From positions 1 to 33,808 of the forward strand of contig JAFZRP010000030.1 in the NCBI GenBank assembly GCA_017619795.1: DNA of 33,808 bases, in the 5' to 3' direction. Under the pieces are notes generated by a model that searched no databases, had not been told where the DNA came from, and saw nothing but the letters and a program-made list of their open reading frames with translations. This stretch comes from Treponema sp. Lineage in GTDB: Bacteria; Spirochaetota; Spirochaetia; Treponematales; Treponemataceae. Made by a program: the position numbers and the translations under genes. How positions within the stretch are numbered: position 1 is the stretch's first letter; each line of letters opens with the position of its first letter. Shown piece by piece: positions 1 to 8,800 of this stretch.

Positions 1-134
1 ACCATTTCTGGGATGATTGTAGAGCAGCGAGAATATGTTTTAATCATTTTCTTGTCTGCTTCTTTATTCATTGCCTGAACCTTTTTGTAAAGTGATTTTT
101 CTACAAAAGGTCCTTTCTTAACAGATCTTGACAC
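1..134 (-). CDS. rpsS: 30S ribosomal protein S19, 5' part only
   Basis: This is the start of the S19 gene; the rest lies beyond the left edge. Translation from a GTG at 132-134 gives [18 protein letters not shown] after the initiator, the family N-terminus, and about 44 residues are visible. An AGGAG lies 6 nt before the GTG, which decides the start. S19 binds the head of the 30S subunit together with S13. The gene follows rplB after 14 nt, the normal S10-operon order, so it is co-transcribed. This region is too short to appear as a complete reading frame, but its identity is clear from the conserved lysine- and proline-rich N-terminus. Confidence 0.95.
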   Translation of the reverse strand, partial: MSRSVKKGPFVEKSLYKKVQAMNKEADKKMIKTYSRCSTIIPEM

Positions 135-148
135 GATTATCTCCTCGC

Positions 149-976
149 CTATTTCTTCTTACGACGGCTAACAATAAAGTTGCTGGATGTCTTTCTCTTG
201 TTACGAGTCTGATAACCCTTACAAGGCTGTCCCCAAGGAGTAACTGGGTTACGTCCTTTACCAGCACCTTCACCACCACCAAGCGGATGATCTACTGGGT
301 TCATAGCCATACCACGAACTGTTGGACGGATACCCATCCATCGTTTGTGTCCAGCTTTACCAAGCTTAACATTCATGTGTTCTTCGTTTCCTACAACACC
401 GATTGTTGCATAGCATTTTCCGTAAACCTTTCTCATTTCGCTTGAAGGAAGACGAATGATGACATAATCACCTTCGCGACCTGCAATCTGTGCACTTGCA
501 CCGGCAGAACGAGCAAGCTGTCCACCTTTTCCAAGTGTCAATTCAATGTTATGAATTGTGAAACCAACTGGAATTGCATTCAGAGGAAGTGCATTTCCAA
601 CTGTTGGAGCTGCATTGTCACCAGACATAATCTTCTGTCCAACCTGCAGTCCTTTTGGAGCGATGATATAACGTTTATCACCGTCTGCATAATAAATCAA
701 AGCGATGTTAGCACTTCTGTTAGGATCATATTCAATTGTCTTGACTGTTCCTGGGATTCCGTGCTTATCTCGCTTGAAATCTATATCACGATATCGTCTC
801 TTGTGACCGCCGCCCTGATGACGTACCGAAATACGACCACCAGCTCCTCGTCCAGCATGAGACTTACGACCTGACACCAAAGTTTTCTCGGGTCTGTCGG
901 CTGTCAGTTCGTCTCTGCGCAAGTCCACACGTCCGCGTGTACCTGGCGTCATTGGCTTATATACTTTAAGAGCCAT
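149..976 (-). CDS. rplB: 50S ribosomal protein L2
   Basis: L2 is a primary 23S rRNA binding protein, needed for subunit association and for the peptidyl-transferase centre. The 275-residue product has the usual length. It contains [22 protein letters not shown] glycine/arginine-rich N-terminal sequence and, near the C-terminus, the conserved [13 protein letters not shown] segment that holds the essential histidine of the family. The end is lysine-rich (RRKKK). It sits 26 nt downstream of rplW and 14 nt upstream of rpsS within the S10 operon. Nothing in the sequence is abnormal. Confidence 0.98.
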   Translation of the reverse strand: MALKVYKPMTPGTRGRVDLRRDELTADRPEKTLVSGRKSHAGRGAGGRISVRHQGGGHKRRYRDIDFKRDKHGIPGTVKTIEYDPNRSANIALIYYADGDKRYIIAPKGLQVGQKIMSGDNAAPTVGNALPLNAIPVGFTIHNIELTLGKGGQLARSAGASAQIAGREGDYVIIRLPSSEMRKVYGKCYATIGVVGNEEHMNVKLGKAGHKRWMGIRPTVRGMAMNPVDHPLGGGEGAGKGRNPVTPWGQPCKGYQTRNKRKTSSNFIVSRRKKK

Positions 977-1002
977 TTTATATCCCCTTAATTCCTACCA
1001 GA

Positions 1003-1287
1003 TTATACACCTTCAAAGGCTGCGATTGTTTCGCCTTCTGCAAGACGAACGATTGCCTTCTTGTAAGATGCAGTACGACCTGGTTTTCCACGAAGTCTTT
1101 TTACTTTACCTAGCACATTCATTGTTGTGCATCCAATTACCTTTACTTTGAATAAAGCAGCTACAGCTTCTTTAATCTGAATCTTTGTTGCATCAGGATG
1201 AACGATAAATACATATTTATTCTGCTCACGCAACATATTTGCTTTTTCTGTAACAACAGGCTTAATAAGAATATCTTCGTATTTCAT
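1003..1287 (-). CDS. rplW: 50S ribosomal protein L23
   Basis: L23 lines the exit of the peptide tunnel and is the docking site for trigger factor and the signal recognition particle. The 94-residue length is normal for bacteria. The sequence begins MKYEDILIKPVVTEKA and keeps the KPVVTEKAN family signature. The ATG overlaps the TAA of rplD by one base (TAATG), so translation is probably coupled. An AGGAGG precedes it by 6 nt, inside the end of rplD. It belongs to the S10 operon. Confidence 0.97.
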   Translation of the reverse strand: MKYEDILIKPVVTEKANMLREQNKYVFIVHPDATKIQIKEAVAALFKVKVIGCTTMNVLGKVKRLRGKPGRTASYKKAIVRLAEGETIAAFEGV

Positions 1288-1925
1288 TATTTAGCCTCCT
1301 TATCTTCTGCGTAGAATTCAGAAAGACTCTTTACAGCTGATTCAAGCATAATAATCTTTCTTCCGTAGAACAAAGTATGAGCTTCAAGACGATTATAAGC
1401 AAGGAAGCTAACATTCTTGATGTTTCTTGCAGCCTGCTTAATTTTTGGATCATCATCTTTAAGAATTAATACAGTTCTTTCGTCTTTAGCAAAGTTATTG
1501 ATAATCTTTACCAAATCCTTTGTTTTACCGCTATCGATAGAAAAATCCTCAACAACTGCGATTCTGTCACCCTGTGCATGTGCACTAAGGATGCTCTTCA
1601 TAGCAAGTCTCTTTTCCTTTTTAGGAATAGAATAGCTGTAGTCTCTTGGTTTTGGTCCAAAGATTGTACCGCCGCCAACTGTAATTGGAGATTTTTTATC
1701 ACCACGACGTGCGTTACCAGTTCCTTTCTGTTTGTATGGTTTGTTATTTGAACCATGAACTTCGGAACGAGTTTTAGTACAAGCTGTACCTACACGTTTA
1801 TTTGCTAATTCATTTGTGATGGCATAATAAATTACATCATCATTTACTGGGAGACCGAATACGCTATCATCAAGAGTGATTGTACGCAGCTCTTTACCAT
1901 CGACTGAATAGACTTTCTTTTCCAT
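1287..1925 (-). CDS. rplD: 50S ribosomal protein L4
   Basis: L4 is an early 23S rRNA assembly protein whose loop reaches the peptide tunnel. In enterobacteria it also represses the S10 operon. The 212-residue product contains the family loop around KQKGTGNARRGDKKSP at about residues 66-81 and GGGTIFGPKPRDYSY just after it. This is the loop in which macrolide-resistance changes occur in other bacteria; no obvious alteration is seen. It begins 18 nt after rplC, with an AGGAG ribosome-binding site, and its stop overlaps the rplW start. Whether L4 regulates this operon here cannot be read from the sequence. Confidence 0.97.
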   Translation of the reverse strand: MEKKVYSVDGKELRTITLDDSVFGLPVNDDVIYYAITNELANKRVGTACTKTRSEVHGSNNKPYKQKGTGNARRGDKKSPITVGGGTIFGPKPRDYSYSIPKKEKRLAMKSILSAHAQGDRIAVVEDFSIDSGKTKDLVKIINNFAKDERTVLILKDDDPKIKQAARNIKNVSFLAYNRLEAHTLFYGRKIIMLESAVKSLSEFYAEDKEAK

Positions 1926-1943
1926 ACTTATCTTCTCCTGCCG

Positions 1944-2564
1944 TTATTTCTTTACTGCTGATTTTACAATCAACGTACAGCCTTTATTCCCAGGAACAGC
2001 CCCGCGAACCATGATTACTTTAAGTTCTGGATCAACTTTCACAATCTTGAGATTCTGAATAGTTACCCTCTTAGCACCCATATGACCAGGTAATTTGATA
2101 TTTTTAAAGCAGTGACCTGGTGTTGTACATTCTCCTGTACCACCCGGCTCACGATGGAATTTAGAACCATGGGTAGCACGTCCACCATGGAAACCCCATC
2201 TTTTCATAACACCCTGGAAGCCTTTACCTTTAGATGTAGCTGTAACATCAAGGAAACGGCTGTTTTCAAAGAGCTCTAGACCAACAACATCACCTATATT
2301 TACTTCGGTTTCGAAGTCGCGGAACTCTTTCAAGTGACGCTTTGGATTGATGTTTTCTGGGAATTGTCCGGCATATGCCTTGCTTGCTCTAGAAGCTTTA
2401 ATGTCTTCTAAACCAAGAACAACTGCATCATAACCGCAATTTTCCTTTGTTTTTTTGGCAACAACAACATTTGGCTCGACCTGGATTACGGTTACTGGTG
2501 TCAGATTTCCGCTAGCGTCGAAAATTTGAGTCATGCCAACTTTTTTTGCAATCAGACCTTTCAT
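1944..2564 (-). CDS. rplC: 50S ribosomal protein L3
   Basis: L3 initiates 50S assembly and contacts the peptidyl-transferase centre. The 206-residue product starts MKGLIAKKVGMTQIF, the normal family N-terminus. It includes the loop GFQGVMKRWGFHGGRATHGSKF at about residues 115-136, the region approaching the A-site. A GGAG lies about 8 nt before the ATG. Unlike the tight spacing elsewhere in the operon, 145 nt separate it from rpsJ upstream, and that gap contains hairpins (see the element at 2666-2685). Confidence 0.97.
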   Translation of the reverse strand: MKGLIAKKVGMTQIFDASGNLTPVTVIQVEPNVVVAKKTKENCGYDAVVLGLEDIKASRASKAYAGQFPENINPKRHLKEFRDFETEVNIGDVVGLELFENSRFLDVTATSKGKGFQGVMKRWGFHGGRATHGSKFHREPGGTGECTTPGHCFKNIKLPGHMGAKRVTIQNLKIVKVDPELKVIMVRGAVPGNKGCTLIVKSAVKK

Positions 2565-2665
2565 TCTGATATCTCCTATGTGGGATTTTGCTACTAACTA
2601 TTCACAAAACTCCCTTAAATCAAGGCCGTCATCCCAAATCCAGAGGGACCGTACCGTTTATTTAG

Positions 2666-2685
2666 TAATCCTCAAAAGAGGATTA
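2666..2685 (-). promoter_or_regulatory. Perfect 8-bp hairpin in the rpsJ-rplC gap
   Basis: The arms TAATCCTC and GAGGATTA pair perfectly around a four-base loop. The element lies inside a 145-nt gap between rpsJ and rplC, where the other S10-operon gaps are 0-30 nt. No T-tract follows on the minus strand, so it is not an intrinsic terminator of the operon. It may be a processing site, an mRNA-stability element or part of a protein-binding leader for L3/L4 control. The stem is perfect, so it gives no clue to the RNA strand. Function is inferred only. Confidence 0.4.
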
Positions 2686-2709
2686 TTTTAACCTTAGGTT
2701 ATTCTGTCA

Positions 2710-3018
2710 CTATTGTGTAATTACTACGTCTACACCGGCAGGAAGTTCAAGCTTCATTAAAGAATCCATAACATCTTGTGATGGATTGATAATGTCAATA
2801 AGTCTTTTGTGTGTACGCATTTCAAACTGCTCACGAGATTTTTTGTTTACGTGAGGTGAGCGCAATACTGTTACCTTATTGATTTTTGTAGGAAGTGGGA
2901 TAGGTCCTGAAACCTTAGCACCAGCTTTCTGAACAGTCTGCACAATGGATTTAGCACTCTGATCGATCAGTTCTACATCAAATGCACGAAGTCGAACACG
3001 AATCTTTCCATTAGCCAT
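2710..3018 (-). CDS. rpsJ: 30S ribosomal protein S10 / NusE
   Basis: S10 is a 30S head protein and, as NusE, a partner of NusB and NusG in antitermination. The 102-residue product begins [20 protein letters not shown]. It keeps the loop with [17 protein letters not shown] at about residues 55-71, the family signature. Its start is 69 nt beyond the tuf stop, across a strong hairpin (3041-3072). It is the first ribosomal protein gene of the S10 operon, and no separate promoter is evident between tuf and rpsJ, so the operon may depend largely on the tuf promoter. Confidence 0.98.
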   Translation of the reverse strand: MANGKIRVRLRAFDVELIDQSAKSIVQTVQKAGAKVSGPIPLPTKINKVTVLRSPHVNKKSREQFEMRTHKRLIDIINPSQDVMDSLMKLELPAGVDVVITQ

Positions 3019-3040
3019 TTAATATTACTCCTATTTCATA

Positions 3041-3072
3041 ACAAGAGGACTGATTTGCACCAGCCCTCTTGT
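3041..3072 (-). promoter_or_regulatory. Hairpin between tuf and rpsJ
   Basis: A 13-bp stem closes a six-base loop between the tuf stop and the rpsJ ribosome-binding site. Eight outer base pairs (ACAAGAGG with CCTCTTGT) are perfect. Two inner positions are G-U pairs in minus-strand RNA but would be A-C mismatches on the plus strand, which indicates a structure used in the operon transcript. No U-tract follows, so it is not a standard terminator. Separating tuf and S10-operon expression by RNase processing or partial attenuation is a reasonable inference. Confidence 0.5.
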
Positions 3073-3087
3073 TTGAAAAATTAAAAA

Positions 3088-4272
3088 CTATTCAATAATT
3101 TTTACTACCTGTCCAGAAGCGATTGTACGTCCACCTTCACGGATAGCAAGTTTAAGACCTTCATCCATAGCGATTGGGTGGATGAGCTGACCAATAACTT
3201 TTACGTTATCACCAGGTTTTACCATGTCTGTACCAGCTTCAAGCTCGATTGTACCAGTAATATCTGTTGTTCTGAAGTAGAACTGTGGGCGATAACCTGT
3301 GAAGAATGGAGAGTGACGTCCACCTTCTTCCTTTGAAAGTACATAAAGCTGTGCTTCGAACTTTGTATGTGGGTTGATGCTGCCTGGTTTAGCAAGTACC
3401 TGTCCACGAACAACGTCTTTCTTGTCAACACCACGAAGAAGAATACCAACGTTATCACCAGCCATACCCTGATCAAGAGTCTTCTGGAACATTTCGATAC
3501 CAGTTACTGTTGAAGCAGCTGTAGGGCGGATACCAACGATTTCTACTGGGTCGTTCATGTTGATTACACCACGTTCGATCTTTCCTGTTACTACAGTACC
3601 ACGTCCAGAAATTGTGAAGATATCCTCGATTGGCATCAAGAATGGTTTATCCTCATCACGTACTGGATCATCAAACCATGTATCCATAGCCTTGAGCAAT
3701 TCTTCAATACAAGCTGTATTTTCTGGAGTTGGATCATTCAAAGCCTTGAAAGCAGAACCCTTAATGATTGGTGTATCCTCTGAGAAACCATACTCTTTAA
3801 GAGTATCTTTTACTTCTTCTACTACGAGTTCGAGAAGATCTGGGTCATCCATCTGATCGATTTTGTTTAAGAATACGATGATCTTTGGTACACCTACCTG
3901 ACGAGCAAGCAACAAGTGCTCACGTGTCTGAGGCATAACTGAGTCTGGAGCTGAAACAACGAGAACAGAACCGTCCATCTGAGCAGCACCAGTAATCATG
4001 TTCTTAATATAGTCAGCATGTCCAGGACAGTCGATGTGAGCATAGTGTCTCTTGTCTGACTGATATTCCAAGTGACGAGTATTGATAGTAATACCACGCT
4101 CTTTCTCTTCAGGAGCGTTATCAATTTCATCGTACTTAAGAGCCTTATCACCATACTTTTTAGCACAGTACATAGTGATTGCAGCTGAAAGTGTTGTCTT
4201 ACCATGGTCTACGTGACCAATAGTACCAACGTTCATGTGAGGTTTAGTTCGTACGAACTTCTCCTTTGCCAT
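3088..4272 (-). CDS. tuf: Elongation factor Tu
   Basis: EF-Tu is the cytoplasmic GTPase that delivers aminoacyl-tRNA to the ribosomal A site. The 394-residue product has the standard three-domain length. Visible GTPase motifs are GHVDHGKT at 19-26 (P-loop), RGITI (switch I), DCPGH (G3, with the catalytic histidine) and NKID (G4). The ATG follows AAGGAG by a few bases. tuf is not joined to fusA here: it lies between the terminator after rpsG and the S10 operon. It has its own predicted promoter at 4730-4758 and a leader of roughly 450 nt, so it appears to be separately controlled. No second copy is present in the window. Confidence 0.99.
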   Translation of the reverse strand: MAKEKFVRTKPHMNVGTIGHVDHGKTTLSAAITMYCAKKYGDKALKYDEIDNAPEEKERGITINTRHLEYQSDKRHYAHIDCPGHADYIKNMITGAAQMDGSVLVVSAPDSVMPQTREHLLLARQVGVPKIIVFLNKIDQMDDPDLLELVVEEVKDTLKEYGFSEDTPIIKGSAFKALNDPTPENTACIEELLKAMDTWFDDPVRDEDKPFLMPIEDIFTISGRGTVVTGKIERGVINMNDPVEIVGIRPTAASTVTGIEMFQKTLDQGMAGDNVGILLRGVDKKDVVRGQVLAKPGSINPHTKFEAQLYVLSKEEGGRHSPFFTGYRPQFYFRTTDITGTIELEAGTDMVKPGDNVKVIGQLIHPIAMDEGLKLAIREGGRTIASGQVVKIIE

Positions 4273-4723
4273 GTTTTTCTCCTTGCCAGAACCTTTTTTT
4301 CATCCGGCATTTTTATTTTAAATGTGCTGCACTTTAAGCCAGAACAAAAGACATCTTCACTAAGACATCTTTTTGTTCGCAGACACAATATTTAAGCGAT
4401 TATTATGATAATTTATGAAAGGAAACGGATAAGATAGAAACTTTTTCATAACGTTCCATATTATTCGAAACGTTACAACCCGGTACCACCATCATTATCA
4501 TAAAACCTGACAACTGGTTTGGTATTTTCGAGTTTGGTCTGAATCAGACCGCCAGAAACCCAAAACAGTTGTTTTACGATTCCTGCCAACGACAGAAATC
4601 AACTTAATGGGTCGTATATACCTGAAAATCATTTCTGATTAACTTTACGGTTATACCGGATAAAATCCGCCTGACTCTCAAAGAACCCATTTACTGTTTT
4701 TTAAAATACAAAAACAGTCAAGC
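4273..4723 (-). promoter_or_regulatory. Long structured 5' leader of tuf
   Basis: The stretch between the tuf promoter and its ATG has no coding potential but many inverted repeats, several with G-U pairs that form only on the minus-strand RNA. In transcript order: 4693-4718 (9-bp arms); a long-range stem 4685-4691 with 4606-4612, enclosing hairpins at 4657-4669 and 4627-4640; 4578-4600; a 12-position stem 4560-4571 with 4511-4522 (one mismatch) enclosing a perfect hairpin at 4536-4550; 4449-4475; 4342-4378 (16 bp with one bulge and two G-U); and 4285-4308, next to the ribosome-binding site. The CAACT at 4567-4571 can pair either upstream (4600-4604) or downstream (4511-4516), so two exclusive folds are possible. 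I recognise no known riboswitch class. Confidence 0.55.
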
Positions 4724-4729
4724 CTAATA

Positions 4730-4758
4730 TTTATACTATTTATTGTAATAAATATCAA
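4730..4758 (-). promoter_or_regulatory. Predicted sigma-70 promoter of tuf
   Basis: On the minus strand TTGATA (4753-4758) and TATAAA (4730-4735) are separated by exactly 17 bp. It lies just downstream of the terminator that ends the rpoBC-rpsLG transcript, so it would restart transcription for tuf and the S10 operon. The predicted start is near 4723. Confidence 0.7.
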
Positions 4759-4790
4759 TAGCTGTGTATAAAAAACTACGAAATTAAGTT

Positions 4791-4827
4791 AAAAAAAAAT
4801 GGGAGACTCCCCGAAGAGAAATCCCCC
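4791..4827 (-). terminator. Intrinsic terminator after rpsG
   Basis: An 11-position fully paired stem (4801-4811 with 4817-4827) around a CUUCG loop is followed by A and nine U residues in the minus-strand RNA. Four positions are G-U pairs, which would be mismatches on the plus strand, so the terminator is strand-specific. It ends the long transcript carrying rpoB, rpoC, rpsL and rpsG. Confidence 0.9.
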
Positions 4828-4877
4828 ACCTTTATAATGCTTTTAGATAAAATGCTTTAATTAAGCAGCAAAAAGCA

Positions 4878-5348
4878 CTACCATCTGTAATGAGCAAAAG
4901 CTTTGTTTGCCTCTGCCATCTTATGTACATCTTCACGTTTCTTGTAAGCTGTACCTGTATTGTTATAAGCATCAAGAAGCTCTGAAGCAAGACAGTCTGC
5001 CATTCCGTGACCATTTCTCTTACGTGCAGCATCAATGATCCATCTCATTGAAAGTGCTTCACGACGAGTTTCGCGAATCTCCATTGGAACCTGGTATGTA
5101 GCACCACCAACACGTCGAGACTTAACTTCAACAAGTGGCTTTACATTTTCGATTGCCTTAAGAAGTACTTCGAGTGGATCCTTTTCGGTTTTTTCCTTAA
5201 GTTTATCCATTGCTTCATAAACAATCTTCTGACAGATTTCTTTTTTACCGTCAAGCATCATACGGCAAACTAATTTTGATACAACCTTTGAGTTGTATTT
5301 TACATCCGGCATCAACGGACGATTAATTGATTTCTTATGTCTTCCCAT
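4878..5348 (-). CDS. rpsG: 30S ribosomal protein S7
   Basis: S7 organises the head of the 30S subunit and touches the E-site tRNA. The 156-residue product starts [15 protein letters not shown] and keeps the family block around [23 protein letters not shown] at about residues 81-103. It ends with HYRW before a TAG. A GGAGG lies 6 nt before the ATG, and the gene follows rpsL after 12 nt. A strong terminator follows it, so it is the last gene of this transcription unit. fusA, which follows rpsG in many bacteria, is not here. Confidence 0.98.
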   Translation of the reverse strand: MGRHKKSINRPLMPDVKYNSKVVSKLVCRMMLDGKKEICQKIVYEAMDKLKEKTEKDPLEVLLKAIENVKPLVEVKSRRVGGATYQVPMEIRETRREALSMRWIIDAARKRNGHGMADCLASELLDAYNNTGTAYKKREDVHKMAEANKAFAHYRW

Positions 5349-5360
5349 CTTAATCCTCCA

Positions 5361-5735
5361 TTATGCCTTTGGCTTTTTAGCACCGTACTTTGAACGAGCG
5401 CGTTTACGGTCTTCAACACCAAGTGTATCTTTTGTACCACGAATAATATGATAACGTACACCAGGAAGGTCCTTAACACGTCCACCGCGTACTAAAACTA
5501 CTGAGTGTTCCTGCAAGTTATGTCCAATACCAGGAATATATGCAGTAACTTCAATACCATTGCTTAAACGAACACGAGCAATCTTTCTCAATGCTGAGTT
5601 TGGTTTCTTAGGTGTCTGGGTCATTACACGTGTACAAACTCCACGTTTCTGTGGGCAGGACTCAAGTGCGGGAGACTTGGTTCTATTTGCTACAGACTTT
5701 CTACCCTGACGAATTAATTGATTTATTGTAGGCAT
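5361..5735 (-). CDS. rpsL: 30S ribosomal protein S12
   Basis: S12 lies at the decoding centre and affects accuracy. The 124-residue product starts [13 protein letters not shown] and has [11 protein letters not shown] with Lys43, the wild-type residue associated with streptomycin sensitivity, and [13 protein letters not shown] later in the chain. It is preceded by AGGAG and by a 120-nt gap after rpoC. That gap holds a 16-bp hairpin and a near-consensus promoter (5804-5833), so rpsL-rpsG can be transcribed both by read-through from rpoC and independently. Confidence 0.98.
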   Translation of the reverse strand: MPTINQLIRQGRKSVANRTKSPALESCPQKRGVCTRVMTQTPKKPNSALRKIARVRLSNGIEVTAYIPGIGHNLQEHSVVLVRGGRVKDLPGVRYHIIRGTKDTLGVEDRKRARSKYGAKKPKA

Positions 5736-5803
5736 CGCCTATTCTCCTATTTGATTCCGGTCAGCACCCCGGAAGTGATAACTATTTAAAAATACGTTCT
5801 AGA

Positions 5804-5833
5804 AATATACACAATTCCAGCAACATATGTCAA
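5804..5833 (-). promoter_or_regulatory. Predicted promoter of rpsL-rpsG
   Basis: On the minus strand TTGACA (5828-5833) is 18 bp from TATATT (5804-5809). The -10 and downstream bases TATATTTCTAGAACG (5795-5809) are identical to those of the promoter in front of tRNA-Thr (17497-17511). The -35 element lies at the tip of the rpoC-distal hairpin. Confidence 0.7.
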
Positions 5834-5850
5834 TATATGCTGCTGGAATT
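5813..5850 (-). promoter_or_regulatory. 16-bp hairpin between rpoC and rpsL
   Basis: AATTCCAGCA-type arms (5813-5828 and 5835-5850) pair over 16 positions around a six-base loop, beginning 5 nt after the rpoC stop. The one imperfect position is a G-U pair in minus-strand RNA. It lacks a U-tract, so it is more likely an RNA-processing or 3'-end-protecting element for rpoBC mRNA than a full terminator. It overlaps the -35 box of the rpsL promoter. Confidence 0.5.
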
Positions 5851-5855
5851 CGCTA

Positions 5856-8800
5856 TTAGTCTGCATCCTCTGTATCGTAACTTGCTACATCGGCGTTAGC
5901 TTCATTTTCTTCTTCAAGACGGCGACGCTCAAGAATCTCGTTCATCTGAACATCAAGATCTTTGTCACCATCATCGAAGAGCTTAATATCCTTATAATTC
6001 TTAATACCTGTACCGGCAGGAATCATATGACCAATTGCAACGTTTTCCTTAATACCGTGTAATCCGTCTGTTGCACCGGAAATTGCGGCATTTGTAAGAA
6101 CACGTGTTGTTTCCTGGAAGGAAGCAGCAGAAATGAATGAGTCTACGTTCAAAGAAGCCTTTGTAATACCCTGGAACATTGGTCTACCAATAGCTGGTTT
6201 ACCACCTTCCTTGATTATACGCTGGTTCTCTTCATGGAACTTGTACTTATCAACCTGCTGACCGAAGATAAAGCGTGTATCACCAACAGATACAATTTCT
6301 ACCTTTCGGAGCATCTGGCGTACAATAATACCAACGTGCTTATCATTGATTTCTACATCCTGAGCACGGTAAACGGCCTGGATTTCATCCATAAGATAAT
6401 TCTGAAGAGCATTCTCACCAAGGATTGCAAGAACATCCTGTGGGTTTGGAGAACCTGCACAAAGCTGCTCACCAGCTTCTACATGGTCACCATCACGAAC
6501 AATCATTCGTTTTGTCATTGGAACGAAGTGCTCGAATACCTTACCGAACTCGTCTTCAACTGTAACGATTCTCTTTCCCTTTGTAATTCCCTTGAACTTA
6601 ACAAGACCAGAAATCTGTGCAAGTACACAAGGATTCTTTGGTTTACGAGCTTCGAACAATTCAGATACACGTGGAAGACCACCAGTAATATCCTGAGATT
6701 TCTGAACATCCTTAGGGATCTTTGCAAGTGTAAATCCTGCTTCAACCTCTTCCTTATCGTTAGCCATAAGTACGGCGCCTGCTGGAAGATAATATGTACC
6801 AAGCTCATTACCGGCAACGTCAGTAATAAGGATTCGTGGCTGTTTCTGGTCAAGGTGAAGATCAGAAATAACGCGCTCTGTGTTTCCTGTGTTATCGGTG
6901 TGAATCTCAAGTGTTGAATCGTTGATGATGTCCTCAAAGTGAACATAACCGTCGGCTTCAGCAATAATAGGTTCAAAGTACTGCTCGATGATACCGAGTA
7001 CCTGATTCTTCTTGATGATATCTCCGCTCTTAACATAGATTGTAGAGCCGTTTGTAATCTCCATCTTCTGTTCTTTACTTGTAAGATAAAGCTTATTATC
7101 AACAATCATTACCTTACCAGTAACAGCAGCTTTAACATCCTTACCATTTCTCTTAAGGATAACATCGCCGCGCATGTGGCTGCTGCCGTCTTCAACAACA
7201 ACTTCATCGCCCTTGACAATTTCAATTGCATCGAGAATACGGATTACAGTGATGCTTCCCTTTCGAGTGAACAACCAGTTATTATCCTTTGTAACAACGT
7301 GTGTACCGGAAATATCCTTTACAAAAGCATCGAACTTAAGGGTAATCTTGTTATCCTTAGTTGTCATTTCAGCTGTACCACCAGAGTGGAAGGTTCGAAG
7401 TGTAAGCTGTGTACCAGGCTGACCGATTGACTGAGCAGCGATAATACCAACTGCTTCACCAATTTCTACAACCTTATTGCGTGCAAGGTTCTTACCGTAA
7501 CACTTAACACAAATACCGTGCTTAGCTTCGCAGGTAAGTACTGTTCTAAGCTTAACCTTTTCTACACCGGCAGCTTCTATTTTCTCAGCCATTGCTTCAT
7601 CAATGTACTGGTTTACATCGCAGATAAGCTCACCTGTAATTGGATGAACTACACGCTCAATAGCAAAGTGACCAACAATTCGTTCTGCAAGATGTACAAC
7701 AATTTCATCACCGTTCTTGATTGCAGCATAATCAATACCGTTGATTGTACCACAGTCTTCTTCGTTGATTACAACATCCTGTGCAACGTCTACAAGTCGT
7801 CGTGTCATGTAACCGGCATCGGCTGTCTTAAGAGCTGTATCTGAAAGACCTTTTCGGGCAGCGTTTGTAGAAATAAAGTACTCGATAACCGAAAGACCTT
7901 CCTTGAAGTTTGCCTTAATAGGAAGCTCGATAATATCGCCGTTAGGCTTAGTCATCAAGCCTCGCATAGCAGCAAGCTGAGAAATCTGTCCTCTAGAACC
8001 TCGCGCACCAGAAGTAGCCATCATATAGATAGTATTGAAGCCGTCTTTGTCGGCAGCAAGGTTTTCCATCATTATCTTTGTAAGGTTGTTGTTTGTTTTA
8101 TTCCAAACGTCACATACCTGGTTGAATCGCTCTGTCTGTGTAAGAAGACCAGTGCTTGACTTCTTAACGATTTCGCTAACTTCCTTGTTTGCCTGAGCAA
8201 TCATTTCTGCTTTCTCTTTTGGAACAAGGATATCGTCCATACAAAGGGTTGCACCGTAGAAGGTAGCGTTCTTATAACCTACATCCTTAATTGCGTCGTG
8301 CATCTGGATTGTCATCCAAGAGCCTTTTGTATGATATACGTGCTCAATCATCTTCTTGAGTGATTTATCGAAGAGCTGGCGGTTTACATATTCAATTCCT
8401 TCCGGCATTGCTTCGTTGAAAGCAAGTCGTCCGGCAGAAGTTTCAATTAAGTCACCCTTCTTGAACTTCTGGGTTCCGTTTACGAATCCGTTCTTTACAT
8501 CATCCTTAGCTGTAAGAGAATCTGGGTCGAAAGAATCCTTTGGAGCAGGAACCTTAATAAGAGCCTGCCATTCAATATTTCCGCACTCAGCTGCCATACG
8601 AACTTCATCAGGAGAGCTGAAGCGTTTTCCAGTTCCCTTTGCATTTGGTTTGATAGCAGTCATGTAGTAAATACCAAGTACCATGTCCTGTGATGGAGCA
8701 ACAATTGTCTTTCCATTTGCAGGGTCAAGCAGGTTGCGGGCAGAAAGCATCAAAGTCCAGCATTCCATCTGAGCAGCCTGTGTAAGTGGTACGTGGATAG

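Noticed and set aside
4693..4721. TTGACT at 4716-4721 as the tuf promoter
   Set aside because: There is no acceptable -10 at 16-18 bp; the TTGATA/TATAAA pair just upstream fits much better. The dyad here is counted as a leader hairpin.
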